Of a DNA stretch of 64,000 nucleotides, positions 10,318 to 22,456 are shown piece by piece. How positions within the stretch are numbered: the first letter of the stretch is position 1; each line of letters begins with the position of its first letter. The notes under the pieces were generated by a model, which saw only the letters and a program-made list of their open reading frames with translations, was not told the origin of the DNA and searched no databases. This DNA is from Bubalus kerabau (lineage: Eukaryota > Chordata > Mammalia > Artiodactyla > Bovidae): positions 46,893,501 to 46,957,500 of the forward strand of contig NC_073628.1 of NCBI RefSeq assembly GCF_029407905.1, read 5' to 3'. A program made the position numbers and the translations under genes.

Positions 10318-13300
10318 ATGTGGAAGAAGATGAACCAAACTCAATATTGGAAGGTGTTTCACGTAGTCTACTATGGAGAGAAACATCATTTAGATAAAAT
10401 AGAGGAAAGCAAGGAGATTTTTCAGGTCAAAGAAAGTCAATACAATATGGACCTAAAGCAGAAATTTTAAGGCAGATATATGAGGAGCTCAAGGAATTGT
10501 GCCATAAGCCAGACATGGAGCTGATCGAGGTAAGGACCGAGGCCTGGAGAGTCATGGTGTTCCCTGGATAATACTCACCTCTCCTTTGTCTTTCATCATG
10601 TGTTTTAAATCATGCTTTCTATTGCTGTGTTCAGAGTTTTATCTGTCCGGGAAATGCTAATGACAAAGGACCATTCTTGCCATACCCAAGAATTGCAAAG
10701 CTTCATGGGAAAGTAGGTAAAAGAAATCCTAGAGAATCCTTCTTAAATACTCCTAATATTCAATTTCTGAAAAACTGCCACAGAGCAGCATGCTTGAAGA
10801 TGTACCAGTTGGCATATGGACCTGGCAATAATGAGAAACTGGGAATCCCTGCAACTCATTTCCCTTTCTGTTTCTGTGTGCATGATACTGTGCTGAAATG
10901 TGGATTCACTTACCCTTGGAAACAAGAAACTATGTCTCTGCTCTGAATGCTGTGAAATACACTAAGACATTTTTTCTGTTTCTCTCTTTACAGCATTATG
11001 AATACATGTGGAAAAGGTAAGCTTGCCCACCACATTTTCAAGTTTGATAATTGTAACTGTGATTAGTCAGTTGGCACTGAAATGAGAGCATGAATTATCA
11101 GGACACTATAACCTCTTTCAGGATATATTTAGATTTCTTTTTCTCCAAAGATAGAGTTTTGCATGTTGTTTTACCCGAGGTGGAGCTGGGCAAGGGAATT
11201 ACTTGCAGAATTTTGTGCAAAGATCACATAAGGACAGCTACCATTGCTGATTTTAAGTTTTAGAAAAAAAAAAAAAAAACCACAGAGGGAATGTACCCAA
11301 AGTCATGAAAGGATTATGTGCAGGAAATAAGGGTTGATAGAAACCTAACAGAATCAGAGAGAGAATGGGCCAACAGAGGATCATCTGGGTGCAGAGTTTC
11401 CATGTGCAGCACATGGGGAGGTGAAAACGAAAGACTCTATGATGCCCTCAGGAAAACTGAGTCCCAAGAATTGGAATTGCTACCCAAGCCAAGCTCCTCA
11501 ACCACTAGCTGTGGTTGTACAGACACTGAGCATTTCTGTGGTGATGTGAGTGGATTAAAAGTCAGAGTGCCCCTCTTGAATGTCCTTCATTTCAAGTCAT
11601 TTTCCATAGCCCTGAGATTGGCTGCAGGAAACCAGATACTGTCATGACTGATTTGAACTTAATGCTATGATTGCTGTGTTAGCCCTGGGATAGATGAGAT
11701 AGAATATTATTTGATCTTGATAACATAAATCCTCTAGTTTGAGGGATTACTTTCATGGGACCGGAACCTAAGTTTGAGGATTGAAGTGAAGCCTTTTCAG
11801 GGTCATGCAGCCAGAATTACTGTGATTAAAATTTGAGCTCCAGAAGAGTAATGAAGTGTCCTTTCTTGCAGGGGTGAGTCAGTGAAGCTGCACCTGCCCT
11901 GGCCTGTAGTCCGACAACTTAGTGCATGGCCCATCCCTGGACTCATAGACTGGCTCAACCAATTCCAAGGTAACAGGCAGCCCTCTGGTGGGGGTGGGAT
12001 ACAATGGCCTCTGTTTCTGTCCTATGGGTTACCTTTCCCCACTGTCCAGTCTGTGGACTATGCTGGAAATTTTAATATCCACACTTACCCTTATAGGAGA
12101 ATAATGTATGGAGTAAAACTAAATGGCATCTGGGAAAAAAAAAAAAACATTTATAATGAGTGGTAGTAAGCTATCTAGAGGGTAAACAATAGGAAAACAT
12201 AGTGGATGGTCTGTAGCGGGCTGAGGTACATTATTGACTGTTTAAAAGTAACATGTAACTCTGCATGTACATTCAGTACATATCAAGTTTTACAGAATGA
12301 ATGTTATATTTGGTTTTGAGATGCTTAGAAAATTTTAACTTGGTTTATAAAATGCTTTGTAATAAATACAAAATATTAATCCTCTATATGGTCAAATTTA
12401 TTACAAACATAAAAGGAAATTTTATACACAGTTTACACAAAACATTGGCAAAGTAAGCTGACAATTTCTTTCATTAGATTTATCCCTTTTCGCTTTAAGG
12501 TATGCTGGCATAAAATTCTCACAAAGAAACTACTTCAAAAAATAAGACATTTTGCTTTCATTTTAACTTTGCATGCTTTAGTAAAAAATCTTGTCAGGAA
12601 AAGTGAAAACAGTTTAGGAGTTATTACTATTATTGGTATTACTGTGCATTTTCTGAGGAGAAGGGTGAGGTATATTGGTTTCTGATAGTGAACTTTTTAA
12701 TTAATTGACAATTTCAAATGTAGAAATTGTAGAAGTGATGGCCAAGAGGTAGCAGTAGGTCTCATAGATACAAATCATTTCTCCCATTTGGTCTGGCTTG
12801 AATCTTATGGAGACAGACCTGTAGATCTTGGACTGCAAAAGATTTCTCAAGCTCGCCTTGCTGTCTTGATTCCAATTCTAGCCACAAGTTAGGAAACCTA
12901 GACACTCTACAAAGCCAATGTCCATCGTGAATTTATAACACTAGTTGCTAAGATAATTTTTTCCCTTCTTCCTGCAGTGTCATTGCACTGGATAATGAAA
13001 GAGTCACTCCTCGTGTCCCTGTGTTTGAAGATCTGAGATGTCTGCTGGCTGGTCCTGATGGTCCTGGTGTCAACAACACTTCACCAAGATCTAAATATTT
13101 TCTTGCCTGGGGAGCCGAGTCGTTCACTTCTGATCAATGCTACTGGGAGGTGGATGTGGCGGGCTATTGCAACTGGGCCATTGGATTTTGTAATGATTGT
13201 TGGGAACGGTTCTTGACTCAGAGGGAGTTTTTCTACTTCTTTGTATCAGAGAGAACAATCAGTGCAGTTTCTTTACCGCCTCCCCACTGTCACCTCAATA

Positions 13301-13457
13301 TGTCAAAAAGCCTCTGGGTTGGGTGCGGGTGTTCCTGGATTTTGACGGTGGTGCCGTGAGCTTCGTGAATGTGGCCAATAGTTCTCTCATTTGCAGTTTC
13401 CTCTTCTGCTCCTTTTCCTCTCCTCGCAGACCTTTTCTATGCTCTGGACACTCTTGA
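10318..13457 (+). pseudogene. TRIM64/TRIM43-like gene remnant (coiled coil to SPRY)
   Basis: Four exon-like blocks lie in the order of a TRIM gene. The coiled-coil exon ends at 10529 with donor GTAAGG and encodes LRQIYEELKELCHKPDME. A 23-nt exon occupies 10994-11016 between AG and GTAAGC. A 98-nt exon at 11872-11969 encodes ESVKLHLPWPVV and IPGLIDWLNQFQ. The PRY-SPRY exon begins at 12978. TRIM proteins of this group are RING E3 ligases whose SPRY domain binds target proteins. This copy lacks RING and B-box in the window, has a frame break in the coiled coil (10455-10470) and another in the SPRY (about 13203-13215), so it is almost certainly a pseudogene. The assignment to the TRIM64/43/49 group rests on motif memory. 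Confidence 0.82.
12978..13457 (+). pseudogene. PRY-SPRY (B30.2) exon of TRIM-like pseudogene
   Basis: The exon follows a good acceptor (CCTGCAG at 12971-12977). PRY sequence reads LDNERVTPRVPVFEDLRC. The SPRY starts with SKYFLAWGAESFTS and YWEVDVAG. After a frame switch near 13203-13215, the second frame gives VFLLLCIRENNQCSFFTASP, then GWVRVFLDFDGGAVSFVNVA and the terminal RPFLCSGHS before a stop at 13455-13457. Both halves are clearly one domain, so a small deletion broke the frame. Confidence 0.85.
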
Positions 13458-13606
13458 TCAAGGACAATGTAGAAATCTGAAAACAGGTATCAGAAATGTA
13501 AATAATTGACATCACTAGTTTAATGTCTGCTTGATTTTCTGTAACTTTGCCTTCCTTTATGAAGCATATTGATTGATTTGTTTAAGGGTTGACATGTTAA
13601 ATGCAT

Positions 13607-13815
13607 GGGCTTCCTGGATGGCTCAGCCATAAAGAATCCTCCTGCCAAGCAGCAGACTTGGGTTTACTCCCTGGTCAGGAAGATCCCCCGGAGTAGGAGA
13701 TGGCAACCCACTCCAGTATTCCTGCCTGGAAAAAATCCCATGGACAGAGGAGTCTGACCGCTACAGCCCATGGGGTCACAAAGAGTTGGACATGACTGAA
13801 TGACTAAGCATGTGT
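13607..13815 (+). mobile_element. Bov-tA SINE
   Basis: A tRNA-Glu-like head (GGGCTTCCTGGATGGCTCAG) is followed by the BovA body, with GGCAACCCACTCCAGTATTC and the terminal GAGTTGGACATGACTGAATG. Confidence 0.9.
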
Positions 13816-14565
13816 CAACTGTATAAAGTTGTATAAAATGTTAAATAAAACTCTCTTTGAATACTGTGCAATTTTTATTCTATGTCTTCTCTGTTAATTT
13901 CCAAGGTAGTTGGATGCCAAAGAACTCCTGGCTCTGTTTACCCAGTTAGTGGGTTAAAGCAAGATTTGGAATTCTCTTATCTCTTTTATGCATATACCTC
14001 ATCAAACCTCAGTTTTAAAACCTCTTTTTTCATGATGTAATTTGTAAAGCTATTGGACTAAATGAGGACATCCTGTTGGGTAGACTCAGCATATCTTGTG
14101 CTTTTTTTCTGTAAAACTCACAATCTAATATTGGCTGACCCATCTAGCTTAGGAGGTTTATGTCTGCCATATGTACAGATAAATCCCAAGTAACAAAACC
14201 AACCTGCTTGAAATATAACTGTTTCAATAAATAGCTATACAAAGTCATAATGAAAAATATGCTCCACCACTGTTAAAAAGCTTATAAAGTATAACCAACA
14301 TCACAAGGAAAAACAATAATATTATTTAACAAAAATGTTGAATGGGCTACCTATAACATTCATAAGCTCAAGAAATCACAGACACACTAAATATAAATGC
14401 ATACATATCTTAACAGAATGACATAGAGAAAATAAGATTTCATACCTTTTAAAGTTCAGAAATTTTAATTGAGGAGAGACATCAAATCACAGAAATCTTG
14501 AAATTTAAAGATTGAAATTTACCAGAATAAACAGCAAAACTTTTTGTTGAGTGTAATAAAGAATA
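13816..14565. other. AT-rich intergenic sequence
   Basis: About 750 bases are AT-rich with no reading frame or repeat that I can identify. Confidence 0.5.
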
Positions 14566-17500
14566 CTTCAGTTCAGTCGCTCACCTGTGTCTGACTCTTT
14601 GCGACCCCATGAATCTCAGCACCTGAGGTTTCCCTCTCCATCACCCACTCCCGGTTTCCACCGAAATCCATGTCCATCGAGTACGTGATGCCATCCAACT
14701 ATCTCATCCTCTGTCGTCCCCTTCTCCTCCTGCCCTCAATCTTTCCCAGCATCAGGGTCTTTTCCAATGAGTCAGCTCTTCCCATCAGGTGGCCTAAGTA
14801 TTGGAGTTTCAGCCTCAACATCAGTCCTTCCAGTGAACACCAAGGACTGATCTCCTTTAGGAAGGACTGGTTGGATTTCCTTGCAGTCTAAGGGACTCTC
14901 AAGAGTCTTCTCCAACACCACAGTTCAAAAGCATCACAGTCTAACTCTCACATCCATACATGACCACAGGAAAAGCCATAGCCTTGACTAGACGAACATT
15001 TGTTGGCAAAGTAATGTCTCTGCTTTTGAATATGCTATCCAGGTTGGTCATAACTTTCCTTCCAAGGAGTAAGCGTCTTTTAATTTCATTGCTGCAATCA
15101 CCATCTGCAATGATTTGGAGCCCAGAAAAATAAAGTCTGACACTGTTTCCACTGTTTCCCCATCTATTTCCCATGAGGTGATGGGACCGGATGCCATGAT
15201 CTTCGTTTTCTGAATGTTGAGCTTTAAGCCAACTTTTTCACTCTCCACTTTCACTTTCATCAAGAGGCTTTTGAGTTCCTCTTCACTTTCTGCCATAAGG
15301 GTGGTGTCATCTGCATATCTGAGGTTATTGATATTTCTCCCGGCAATCTTGATTCCAGCTTGTGCTTCTTCCAGCCCAGCGTTTCTCATGATGTACTCTG
15401 CATATAAGTTAAATAAGCAGGGGGACAATATACAGCCTTGACAGACTCCTTTTCCTATTTGGAACCAGGCTGTTGTTTCATGTCCACTTCTAACTGTTGC
15501 TTCCTGACCTGCATACAAATCTTTCAAGAGGCAGATCAGGTGGTCTGGTATTCCCATCTCTTTCAGAATTTTCCACAGTTTATTGTGATCCACACAGTCA
15601 AAGGCTTTGGCATAGTCAATAATGCAGAAATAGATGCTTTTCTGGAGGTCTCTTGCTTTTTCCATGATCCAGCAGATGCTGGCAATTTGATCTCTGGTTT
15701 CTCTGCCTTTTGTAAAACCAGCTTGAACATCAGGAAGTTCACGGTTCACATATTGCTGAAGCCTAGCTTGGAGAATTTTGAGCATTACTTTACTAGCATG
15801 TGAGATGAGTGCAATTGTGAGGTAGTTTGAGCATTCTTTGGCATTGCCTTTCTCTGGGATTGGAATGAAAACTGACCTTTTCCAGTCCTGTGGCCACTGC
15901 TGAGTTTTCCAAATTTGCTGGTATATTGAGTGCAACACTTTCACAGCATCATCTTTCAGGATTTGAAATATCTCAACTGGAATTCCATCACCTCCACTAG
16001 CTTTGTTCTTAGTGATGCTTTCTAAGGCCCACTTGACTTCACATTCCAGGATGTCTGGCTCTAGGTCAATGATCACACCATCGTGATTATCTGGGTCATG
16101 AATATCTTTTTTGTACAGTTCTTCTGTGTATTCTTGCCATCTCTTCTTAATATCTTCTGCTTCTGTTAGGACCATACCATTTTGGTCCTTTATCAAGCCC
16201 ATCTTTGCATGAAAGTTTCCCTTGATATCTCTGATTTTCTTGAAGAGATCTCTAGTCTTTCCCATTCTGTTGTTTTCCTCTATTTCTTTGCATTGATCGC
16301 GGAAGGAGGCTTTCTTATCTCTTCTTGCTATTCTTTGGAGCTCTGCATTCAGATGCTTATATCTTTCCCTTTGCTTTTTGCTTCTCTTCTTTTCACAGCT
16401 ATTTGTAAGGCCTCCCCAGACAGCCATTTTGCTTTTTTGCATTTCTTTTCCATGGGGATGGTCTTGATCCCTGTCTCCTGTACAATGTCACGAACCTCAT
16501 TCCATAGTTCATCAGGCACTCTATCTATCAGATCTAGGCCCTTAAATCTATTTCTCACTTCCACTGTATAATCATAAGGGATTTGATTTAGGTCATACCT
16601 GAATGGTCTAGTGGTTTTCCCTACTTTCTTCAATTTAAGTCTGAATTTGGCAATAAGGAGTTCATGATCTGAGCCACAGTCAGCTCCTGGTCTTGTTTTT
16701 GCTGACTGTATAGAGCTTCTCCATCTTTGGCTACAAAGAATATAATCAATCTGATTTGCTGTTGACCATCTGGTGATGTCCATGTGTAGAGTCTTCTCTT
16801 GTGTTATTGGAAGAGGGTGTTTTCTATGACCAGTGCATTTTCTTGGCAAAACTCTATTAGTCTTTGCCCTGCTTCATTCCATATTCCAAGGCCAAATTTG
16901 CCTGTTACTCCAGGTGTTTCTTGACTTCCTACTTTTGCATTCCAGTCCCCTATATTGAAAAGGACATCTTTTTTGGGTGTTAGTTCTAAAAGGTCTTGTA
17001 GGTCTTCATAGAACCATTCAACTTCAGCTTCTTCAGCATTACTGGTTGGGGCATAGATTTGGATTACTGTGATATTGAATGGTTTGCCTTGGAAATGAGC
17101 AGAGATCATTCTGTCTTTTTTGAGATTGTATCCAAGTACTGCATTTCAGACTCTTTTGTTGACTGTGATGGCTACTCTATTTCTTCTGAGGGATTCCTGC
17201 CCACAGTAGTAGATATAATGGTCATCTGAGTTAAATTCACCCATTCCAGTCCATTTTAGTTCGCCGACTCCTAGAATGTCGATATTCACTCTTGCCATCT
17301 CTTGTTTGACCACTTCCAATTTGCCTTGATTCATGGACCTGACATTCCAGGTTCCTATGCAATATTGCTCTTTACAGCATCAGACCTTGCTTCTATCACC
17401 AGTCACATCCACAGCTGGGTATTATTTTTGCTTTGGCTCCATCCCTTCATTCTTTCTGGAGTTATTTCTCCACTGATCTCCAGTAGCATATTGGGCACCT

Positions 17501-17935
17501 ACCGACCTGGGGAGTTCCTCTTTCAGTATCCTATCATTTTGCCTTTTCATACTGTTCATGGGGTTCTCAAGGCAAGAATACTGAAGTGGTTTGCCATTCC
17601 CTTCTCCAGTGGACCACATTCTGTCAGATCTCTCCACCATGACCCGCCCATATTGGGTTGCCCCACGGGCATGGCTTAGTTTCATCAAGTTAGACAAGGC
17701 TGTGGTCCTAGTGTGTTTAGATTAACTAGTTTTCTGTGAGTATGGTTTTAGTGTGTTTGCCCTCTGATGCCCTCTTGCAACACCTACCATCTTTCTTGGG
17801 TTTCTCTTACCTTGGGCATGGGGTATCTTTTCATGGCTGCTCCAGCAAAGCACAGCCTCTGCTCCTTACCTTGGATAAGGGGTATCTCCTCACCGCCGCC
17901 TTTCCTGACCTTCAACGTGGGATAGCTCCTCTAGG
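14566..17935 (-). mobile_element. Near-full-length BovB LINE
   Basis: On the minus strand the element runs from a GC-richer 5' UTR (about 17935-17700) through endonuclease (17340-16450) and reverse transcriptase (16442-15048) to the 3' tail at 14566. BovB is an RTE-clade LINE with a patchy distribution in reptiles and ruminants, attributed to horizontal transfer. At about 3.4 kb this is the most complete BovB in the window. A small internal deletion lies near 14930. Confidence 0.9.
14580..17334 (-). pseudogene. BovB endonuclease-reverse transcriptase ORF, frameshifted
   Basis: The protein is split into several frames. The endonuclease part shows RVNIDILGVGELKWTGMG at the N-terminal side (17334-17146), then IGDWNAKVG and GSDHELLIAKFRLKLK. 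The largest open piece is 464 codons (16442-15048) and holds most of the RT: NKASGGDGIP, YAKAFDCVDHNKLW, GVCQGCILSPCLFNLYAEY and the catalytic YADD. A frame change near 15130-15170 separates the C-terminal end. No complete protein can be made, but the RT core is well preserved. Confidence 0.88.
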
Positions 17936-17941
17936 CCCTCC

Positions 17942-18287
17942 AACACGACAATTCAAACACATCAATTCTTCAGCACTCAGCTTTCTTCACAGTCCAACTC
18001 TCACATGCATACATAACTACTGGAAAAACAATAGCCTTGACTAGATGGATCATTGTTGGCAAAGTTATGTCTCTGCTTTTCAATATGCTGCCTAGGTTGG
18101 TCATAACTTTCCTTCCAAGGAGTAAGTGTCTTTTAATTTCATTGCTGCAATTGCCATCTTCAGTGATTTTGGAGCCCAGAAAAATAAAGTCTGACACTGT
18201 TTCCACTGTTTCCCCATCTATCTGCCATGAAGTGATGGAACCAGATAATATGATCTTAGTTTTCTGAATATTGAGCTTTAAGCCAAC
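17942..18287 (-). mobile_element. BovB LINE fragment
   Basis: This internal 3' ORF segment repeats the part seen at about 14920-15235, with METVSDFIFLGSKITEDG on the minus strand. It abuts the 5' end of the longer BovB, so two copies are in the same orientation side by side. Confidence 0.85.
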
Positions 18288-18389
18288 AAGAAAAAGAAAA
18301 TTGTATTTAAAATTCTTTTAGTTAATCCAATCTTCAGTTTCAAAATAATAGTACATTACTACCATGTGGTGTAATAGGAGTCATAAATA

Positions 18390-18490
18390 CTACACTATCC
18401 AGCAAATCCATTTCTGAGGATTTAGTGAAGAAAACTAAAAGACTAACCTGAAAAGATACATGCACCCCAGTGTTCATTCTAGTGAATATA
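18390..18490 (+). mobile_element. L1 fragment, old
   Basis: A short stretch resembles the 3' part of L1 ORF2, including AAAGATACATGCACCCCAGT and GTTCATTCTAG. It is too short and diverged to name. Confidence 0.5.
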
Positions 18491-19390
18491 ATTCTGTGTC
18501 CATTTATTGGAAGTTAGTCTGAGATGCAGGTGTATGTCTTGAAGGAGTCAAGGGGTAAACTGCTGCCTATGTTTCTAAGATTCAAACTCACAGGTTTCTT
18601 CTGGTGTCCAGGCTCATTTCCTCCAGGTAGCATCAACTGAAAGGCAGGTCTGGCTGCCCACTGCTTGAACGTCTACTCCAAAGGTAAGGTTGGTCTAAAG
18701 GAAAGTCCGCTTTACTTTGGAGACCAGCAATTGTCAGAGAGGTCCCACATGTCCAAATTCCCACTCCTCACTGATAATTTGAGGGTAAGGGTTTTTAAAT
18801 AGGGAGTTTAGGGTGTGTAGGAGAAAAAAAAGGGCTCCACACAGAAACAGCGCCGTCAGGTCCAAAGTCATCTTGAAATTGGTCATGAGGTTGTCTGACT
18901 AGCATCATCTGATTGTTTTAAGTAGAGTTAATTTTCAAGTCTAGAGTCATTTATATTTTTCCAGTTTCTCTGAGGCCAGTTCTTGGAATTGTGCCACTTA
19001 CGGCATGGACAGTCTGGTTGTCATGCAGTTACCTTCTGTCAGGTGGGGCTTCTAGTTTCTACAAAACTGGTCAAAGCATATGGCTCAAAATATTATGCAT
19101 AGTGTTTGGAGAGGAATTAAAGGTTCTTGACTTTGCTTAATGACTAAATTATTATTATTTTATCTTGTTTGACTGCTTTTCCTTTGTATCTGGGTTTTCT
19201 CACTTCTTAGATTACATTTATTCTTTGACTAAAATTTTTCTACAGACAAAAGACAGGCTGAGGATGTTGGGGGTGGAGGGAGGAAGGAGCATAGGGTTCT
19301 GCTCTATTTCAGGGGTAGGTGAGAGAGGTAAGTACCTCTGAGAGTCAGGACAGTGGAGTCAGACAAGAGAAAAATTAGAAAGATTCTCTA
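18491..19390. other. Unassigned sequence, possibly an old LTR
   Basis: No reading frame is convincing. On the minus strand a CCTATTTAAAAACCC block is followed by sequence with the look of an LTR R/U5 region, but I cannot define ends or a target duplication. The boundary with the solo LTR at 19398 is sharp. Confidence 0.35.
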
Positions 19391-19391
19391 A

Positions 19392-19397
19392 GAATTG
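19392..19397. repeat. LTR target-site duplication (GAATTG), left copy
   Basis: The same six bases follow the other LTR end at 20729-20734. A 6-bp duplication is usual for class II (ERVK-type) integration. Confidence 0.85.
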
Positions 19398-20728
19398 TAC
19401 TGGAGTGCAGCCCCGGCTGATCCAGGGAGTTCGAAGGGGAGATGGCTTCAGCGAACTGGATACAATAGTTTTCTTTAAATATTAATTAAAGATATAAAGA
19501 GTAATAGAATGAGGATAGCTCAGCAGGAAAATTCAGTGGAGAAAAGAGGCTGAGTAGCTTGGTTTACACGGAAAACCAATGTAACTTCAAGCCAAGAAGT
19601 TTGCACCACTTACGTAAGCCAAAGGCATCCTTCCATTCTCCCGTGGGAGAAGAGACACTGAGGCCTCCCCAGTCGGATCTTAGAAGCCCAGGCAAAATTA
19701 GTAAGCTTGGTGGGCCTCTGTGGTCCAGATGGAAACCCAGCCAGAGGTTGAGAGAAAGAATGACATGGGGAGACCAAGCTTCAGTGAGCAAGGCCCATAG
19801 CTTTATTTTCAACAGGGGTTTTAAACCATAAGTTGCACATAGAGGATAATAGGGGGTGTGAAATCATGCAAAGTCAGCAGTCTTTGATCCTTATCGAAAC
19901 CAGGGTTTCTTTTCTGCAAACTTATCGTATACAAATGGTTTAGGTGATTTACATCATCTTCTGGCCAGAAGGCCTGTTAAAATGTTAACTCATTTTATGA
20001 CTCTGACAAAGGTTTGTCAACCATAAGACTTATTTTCTCTAAGAGTAATTATTTTAAGGTTTGGCGCCATCCTCCGAAGGTGTTAGATAAAGTTGCATTC
20101 CTATAGGGCAGAGGTGCAGTGGGTTTACAACAAAGGAAAGAATTTATTACCTTAAGGGTCTAAAGTTGCTAACACCAAGGCCACTACTTATTTTTTCTAC
20201 ATACCAACTATATTAATACACTTCCAAGGATACAATACAGGGGATGTGGAAACTTGGCAGCAAGCATTGGCTCATCAATGAAATCTCTTACTAGTTTTGT
20301 TCTGACAGCTTCTAACTCTCTGAGAGGCTCTAAGCTATTTGAATATCTTAAGCTTCCCGTGCCTCTCGTGATTGGGAGACTAAACAATTGTATGCATAGC
20401 TGTAGGAGTCCAGGTAAACCTGTCAGGCAAGTTAGAGAGCCATCTTAGGGGTTTGGATTTAAACACTCCTATTATGCCCAGGAACTTTATTAACTGGAGC
20501 TGTAAGTTAACTCTTTTTCAGAGAGAGCAAAATGGTGGTGGGGTACAGCCCCCCGTAAAGTCAGCAGTGAGAGCACAAAGCAGTAAAGTAGGCAGACTCT
20601 GCTTTTGGGGGTAGATGCTCGAGAATATCCAGGGGGACTCCTGAGGCTCGATCCCACCTTTGTGTATGCCGAGCCTCCTTCCTCATGACCTTTGCCACCA
20701 GCGGAGTTCCTCACGCTGGCTCCCGGCA
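19398..20728 (-). mobile_element. Solo ERV LTR (ruminant ERVK-like, BTLTR1-type)
   Basis: On the minus strand it begins TGCCGGGAGCCAGC and ends in a diverged CCCCAGCA-type terminus. It is about 1.33 kb long and flanked by GAATTG at 19392-19397 and 20729-20734. No gag, pol or env sequence is attached, so this is a solo LTR left by recombination. A related truncated LTR lies at 31081. The family name is from memory. Confidence 0.85.
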
Positions 20729-20869
20729 GAATTGTGCACATTTATCTGATGTTTGTGCAAGTATAATGCAATATGAGATAAAGATTTTGATGGAAACTTT
20801 TCAAGTGACTGTCTATCATTTGTAAATACATTGATACAAAAGAGAAACTCTTCAAGGAATCCTCTGCAG

Positions 20870-20967
20870 GGATGAGTCAGTGCTGCTGTCCGTGTGCCAA
20901 CTGATGAACCCAAGACTTGGTCCAGAAGCCATCACTGGACGGACGGGCTGGCTCAGCCACTTTCAAG
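20870..20967 (+). pseudogene. Isolated TRIM exon remnant (98 nt)
   Basis: Following an acceptor (CTCTGCAG), this block is exactly as long as the TRIM exon at 11872-11969 and encodes DESVLLSVCQLMNPRLGP and ITGRTGWLSHFQ in the same frame. The residue pattern ESVLL...MNP...ITG...L..F is that of the TRIM64/43 group. The donor position reads ATGAGT instead of GTGAGT, so splicing is probably lost. No SPRY exon follows within several kilobases. It is a second, more decayed TRIM copy. Confidence 0.78.
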
Positions 20968-21243
20968 ATGAGTTTGGCCCATTGGTGGAACCACACATTG
21001 GGGTCTTTCCATAATGGTTCTGTATTGTCAATCTTAACCTCTTTACCAATCTTCAATTTAAATATTTAAAGTCATATTTCTACGAAGATAATATGGACAA
21101 ATCTACCTGAAAGTTGGTGAAATGATAATGGGATTCAAGCCTATTATATATATATTTTTGTATAATGAGAGAAGACTCTGAAAGAAGGGTCCCTTAAGAC
21201 CTGGAATTATTCTTAGATATGTCAGTTGCTCACGTGCATGAGT

Positions 21244-21472
21244 CTCATGCATGCTCAGTCACTTCAGTCATGTCCAACTCTTTGCGATCCCATGGACTGT
21301 AGCCCAGCAGGCTCCTCTATCCATGGGAATCTCCATGTGAGAATGCTGCAGTGAGTTGCTTTGCCCTCCTGCCGGGGATCTTCCAGACCCAGTAATCGAA
21401 CGTGTGCCTCCTCTGACTCCTCACTGCAGGCGGATTCTTTACCTCTGAGACACCAGGGAAGCCCAGAGTCAC
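21244..21472 (-). mobile_element. Bov-tA SINE
   Basis: The antisense BovA body is followed by the antisense tRNA-like head, which ends CACCAGGGAAGCCC. Confidence 0.88.
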
Positions 21473-21599
21473 AGAGAACTATAAATTAATTCAGGACATT
21501 TGAATTACAAGTTAAATGCAAATAGAAATTATGATAGGGTACCTTACAGTTAAAAAAATTTCCCCTAAACATTCTTGGTAGTTAAATTTGTTAATTGGT

Positions 21600-21808
21600 T
21601 ATGCCATTCACCGTCTCATCCTTCGTCGCCCCCTTCTTCTCCTGCCTTCATCTTTCCCAGCACTAGGGACTTTTCCAATGAGTTGTCTGTTTGAATCAGG
21701 TGGCCAAAGTACTGGAGCTTCAGCTTCAGCATTAGTCTTTCCAGTGAATATTCAGGACTGATTTCCTTTAGGATAGACTGGTTTGATCTCCTTGCATTTC
21801 AATGGAGG
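21600..21808 (-). mobile_element. BovB LINE fragment
   Basis: A 200-base piece of the BovB 3' ORF region, antisense, containing AGGTGGCCAAAGTACTGGAG. Confidence 0.87.
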
Positions 21809-22456
21809 AAGTTTAGGCCTTAAAAATCGTGGTTCTCCAGGAGCTCACAAAATTTCCCAGGGTGCAGAAAGCCCTGTGATACCAAGGAATCCTGGCAGCT
21901 TCTGAAGGGACTGAACCCAGGAGGGAGGTGATCTCCTACCTGCCCAAGGCCAATCTGCCCACAGTGGTGCGGGGCCCCAGTAGACTTGGCCCTGGACTCA
22001 AGGGGTGGCTGCCCTCTGGGACCTTCCTTCAGGGCAGGAAGGGACCCTGCAGACCTTTGAGGGGGCAACATTGGGCTCTGTGTTCTCATCCCTGCCTCTG
22101 TAGGCACTGAAACTCTGACAGTCCAATGTAGTTTTGTCCAGAGAGGGAGCTTTACCCTGAGGCCCCAGACCGGCTCATGTACCTGGCACATCTGGGAAAG
22201 CGGGCGTGAGGCTCTGCTCAGCCCAGAGTCCCCCCTGGAAGATGTGCAGGAGGGGGCAGGGGAGGGGGGCTGCAGGGGTCCCAGAACTGCTCTTTACACT
22301 CAGAGTCTGCGCCCCTCACCTCCAGGGCCTGCACCTCCATGGGAACCAGTGGGCTCCACTCCTGGATAGAGGGGGCAGAATATCTAGGAAGGGTTCCAGG
22401 ACTGAGAGTTCAAGAACTTCTGCCCTTCATTGAAAGAGAAGCTTCAGACAAGGAAA
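21809..22456. other. GC-rich block of unknown origin
   Basis: About 650 bases are clearly richer in G+C than the surroundings. Open frames exist on both strands (21928-22110 plus, 21820-22191 minus, 22206-22433 plus), but none shows a family motif I recognise. It lies just outside the inverted-repeat arm and has no visible partner at the other end. Confidence 0.4.

Noticed and set aside
11318..11647. 109-codon frame in the TRIM intron
   Set aside because: It lies between TRIM exons, has no family motif and no splice context as an exon of that gene.
13607..13680. Possible tRNA-Glu gene
   Set aside because: The tRNA-like sequence is the head of a Bov-tA SINE, with the BovA body attached and degenerate arms. 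The same holds for the CHR elements at 23068, 28262, 58495 and 59945.
14566..17935. BovB as a functional host reverse-transcriptase gene
   Set aside because: The frame is broken in several places and the sequence has the full layout of a mobile element.
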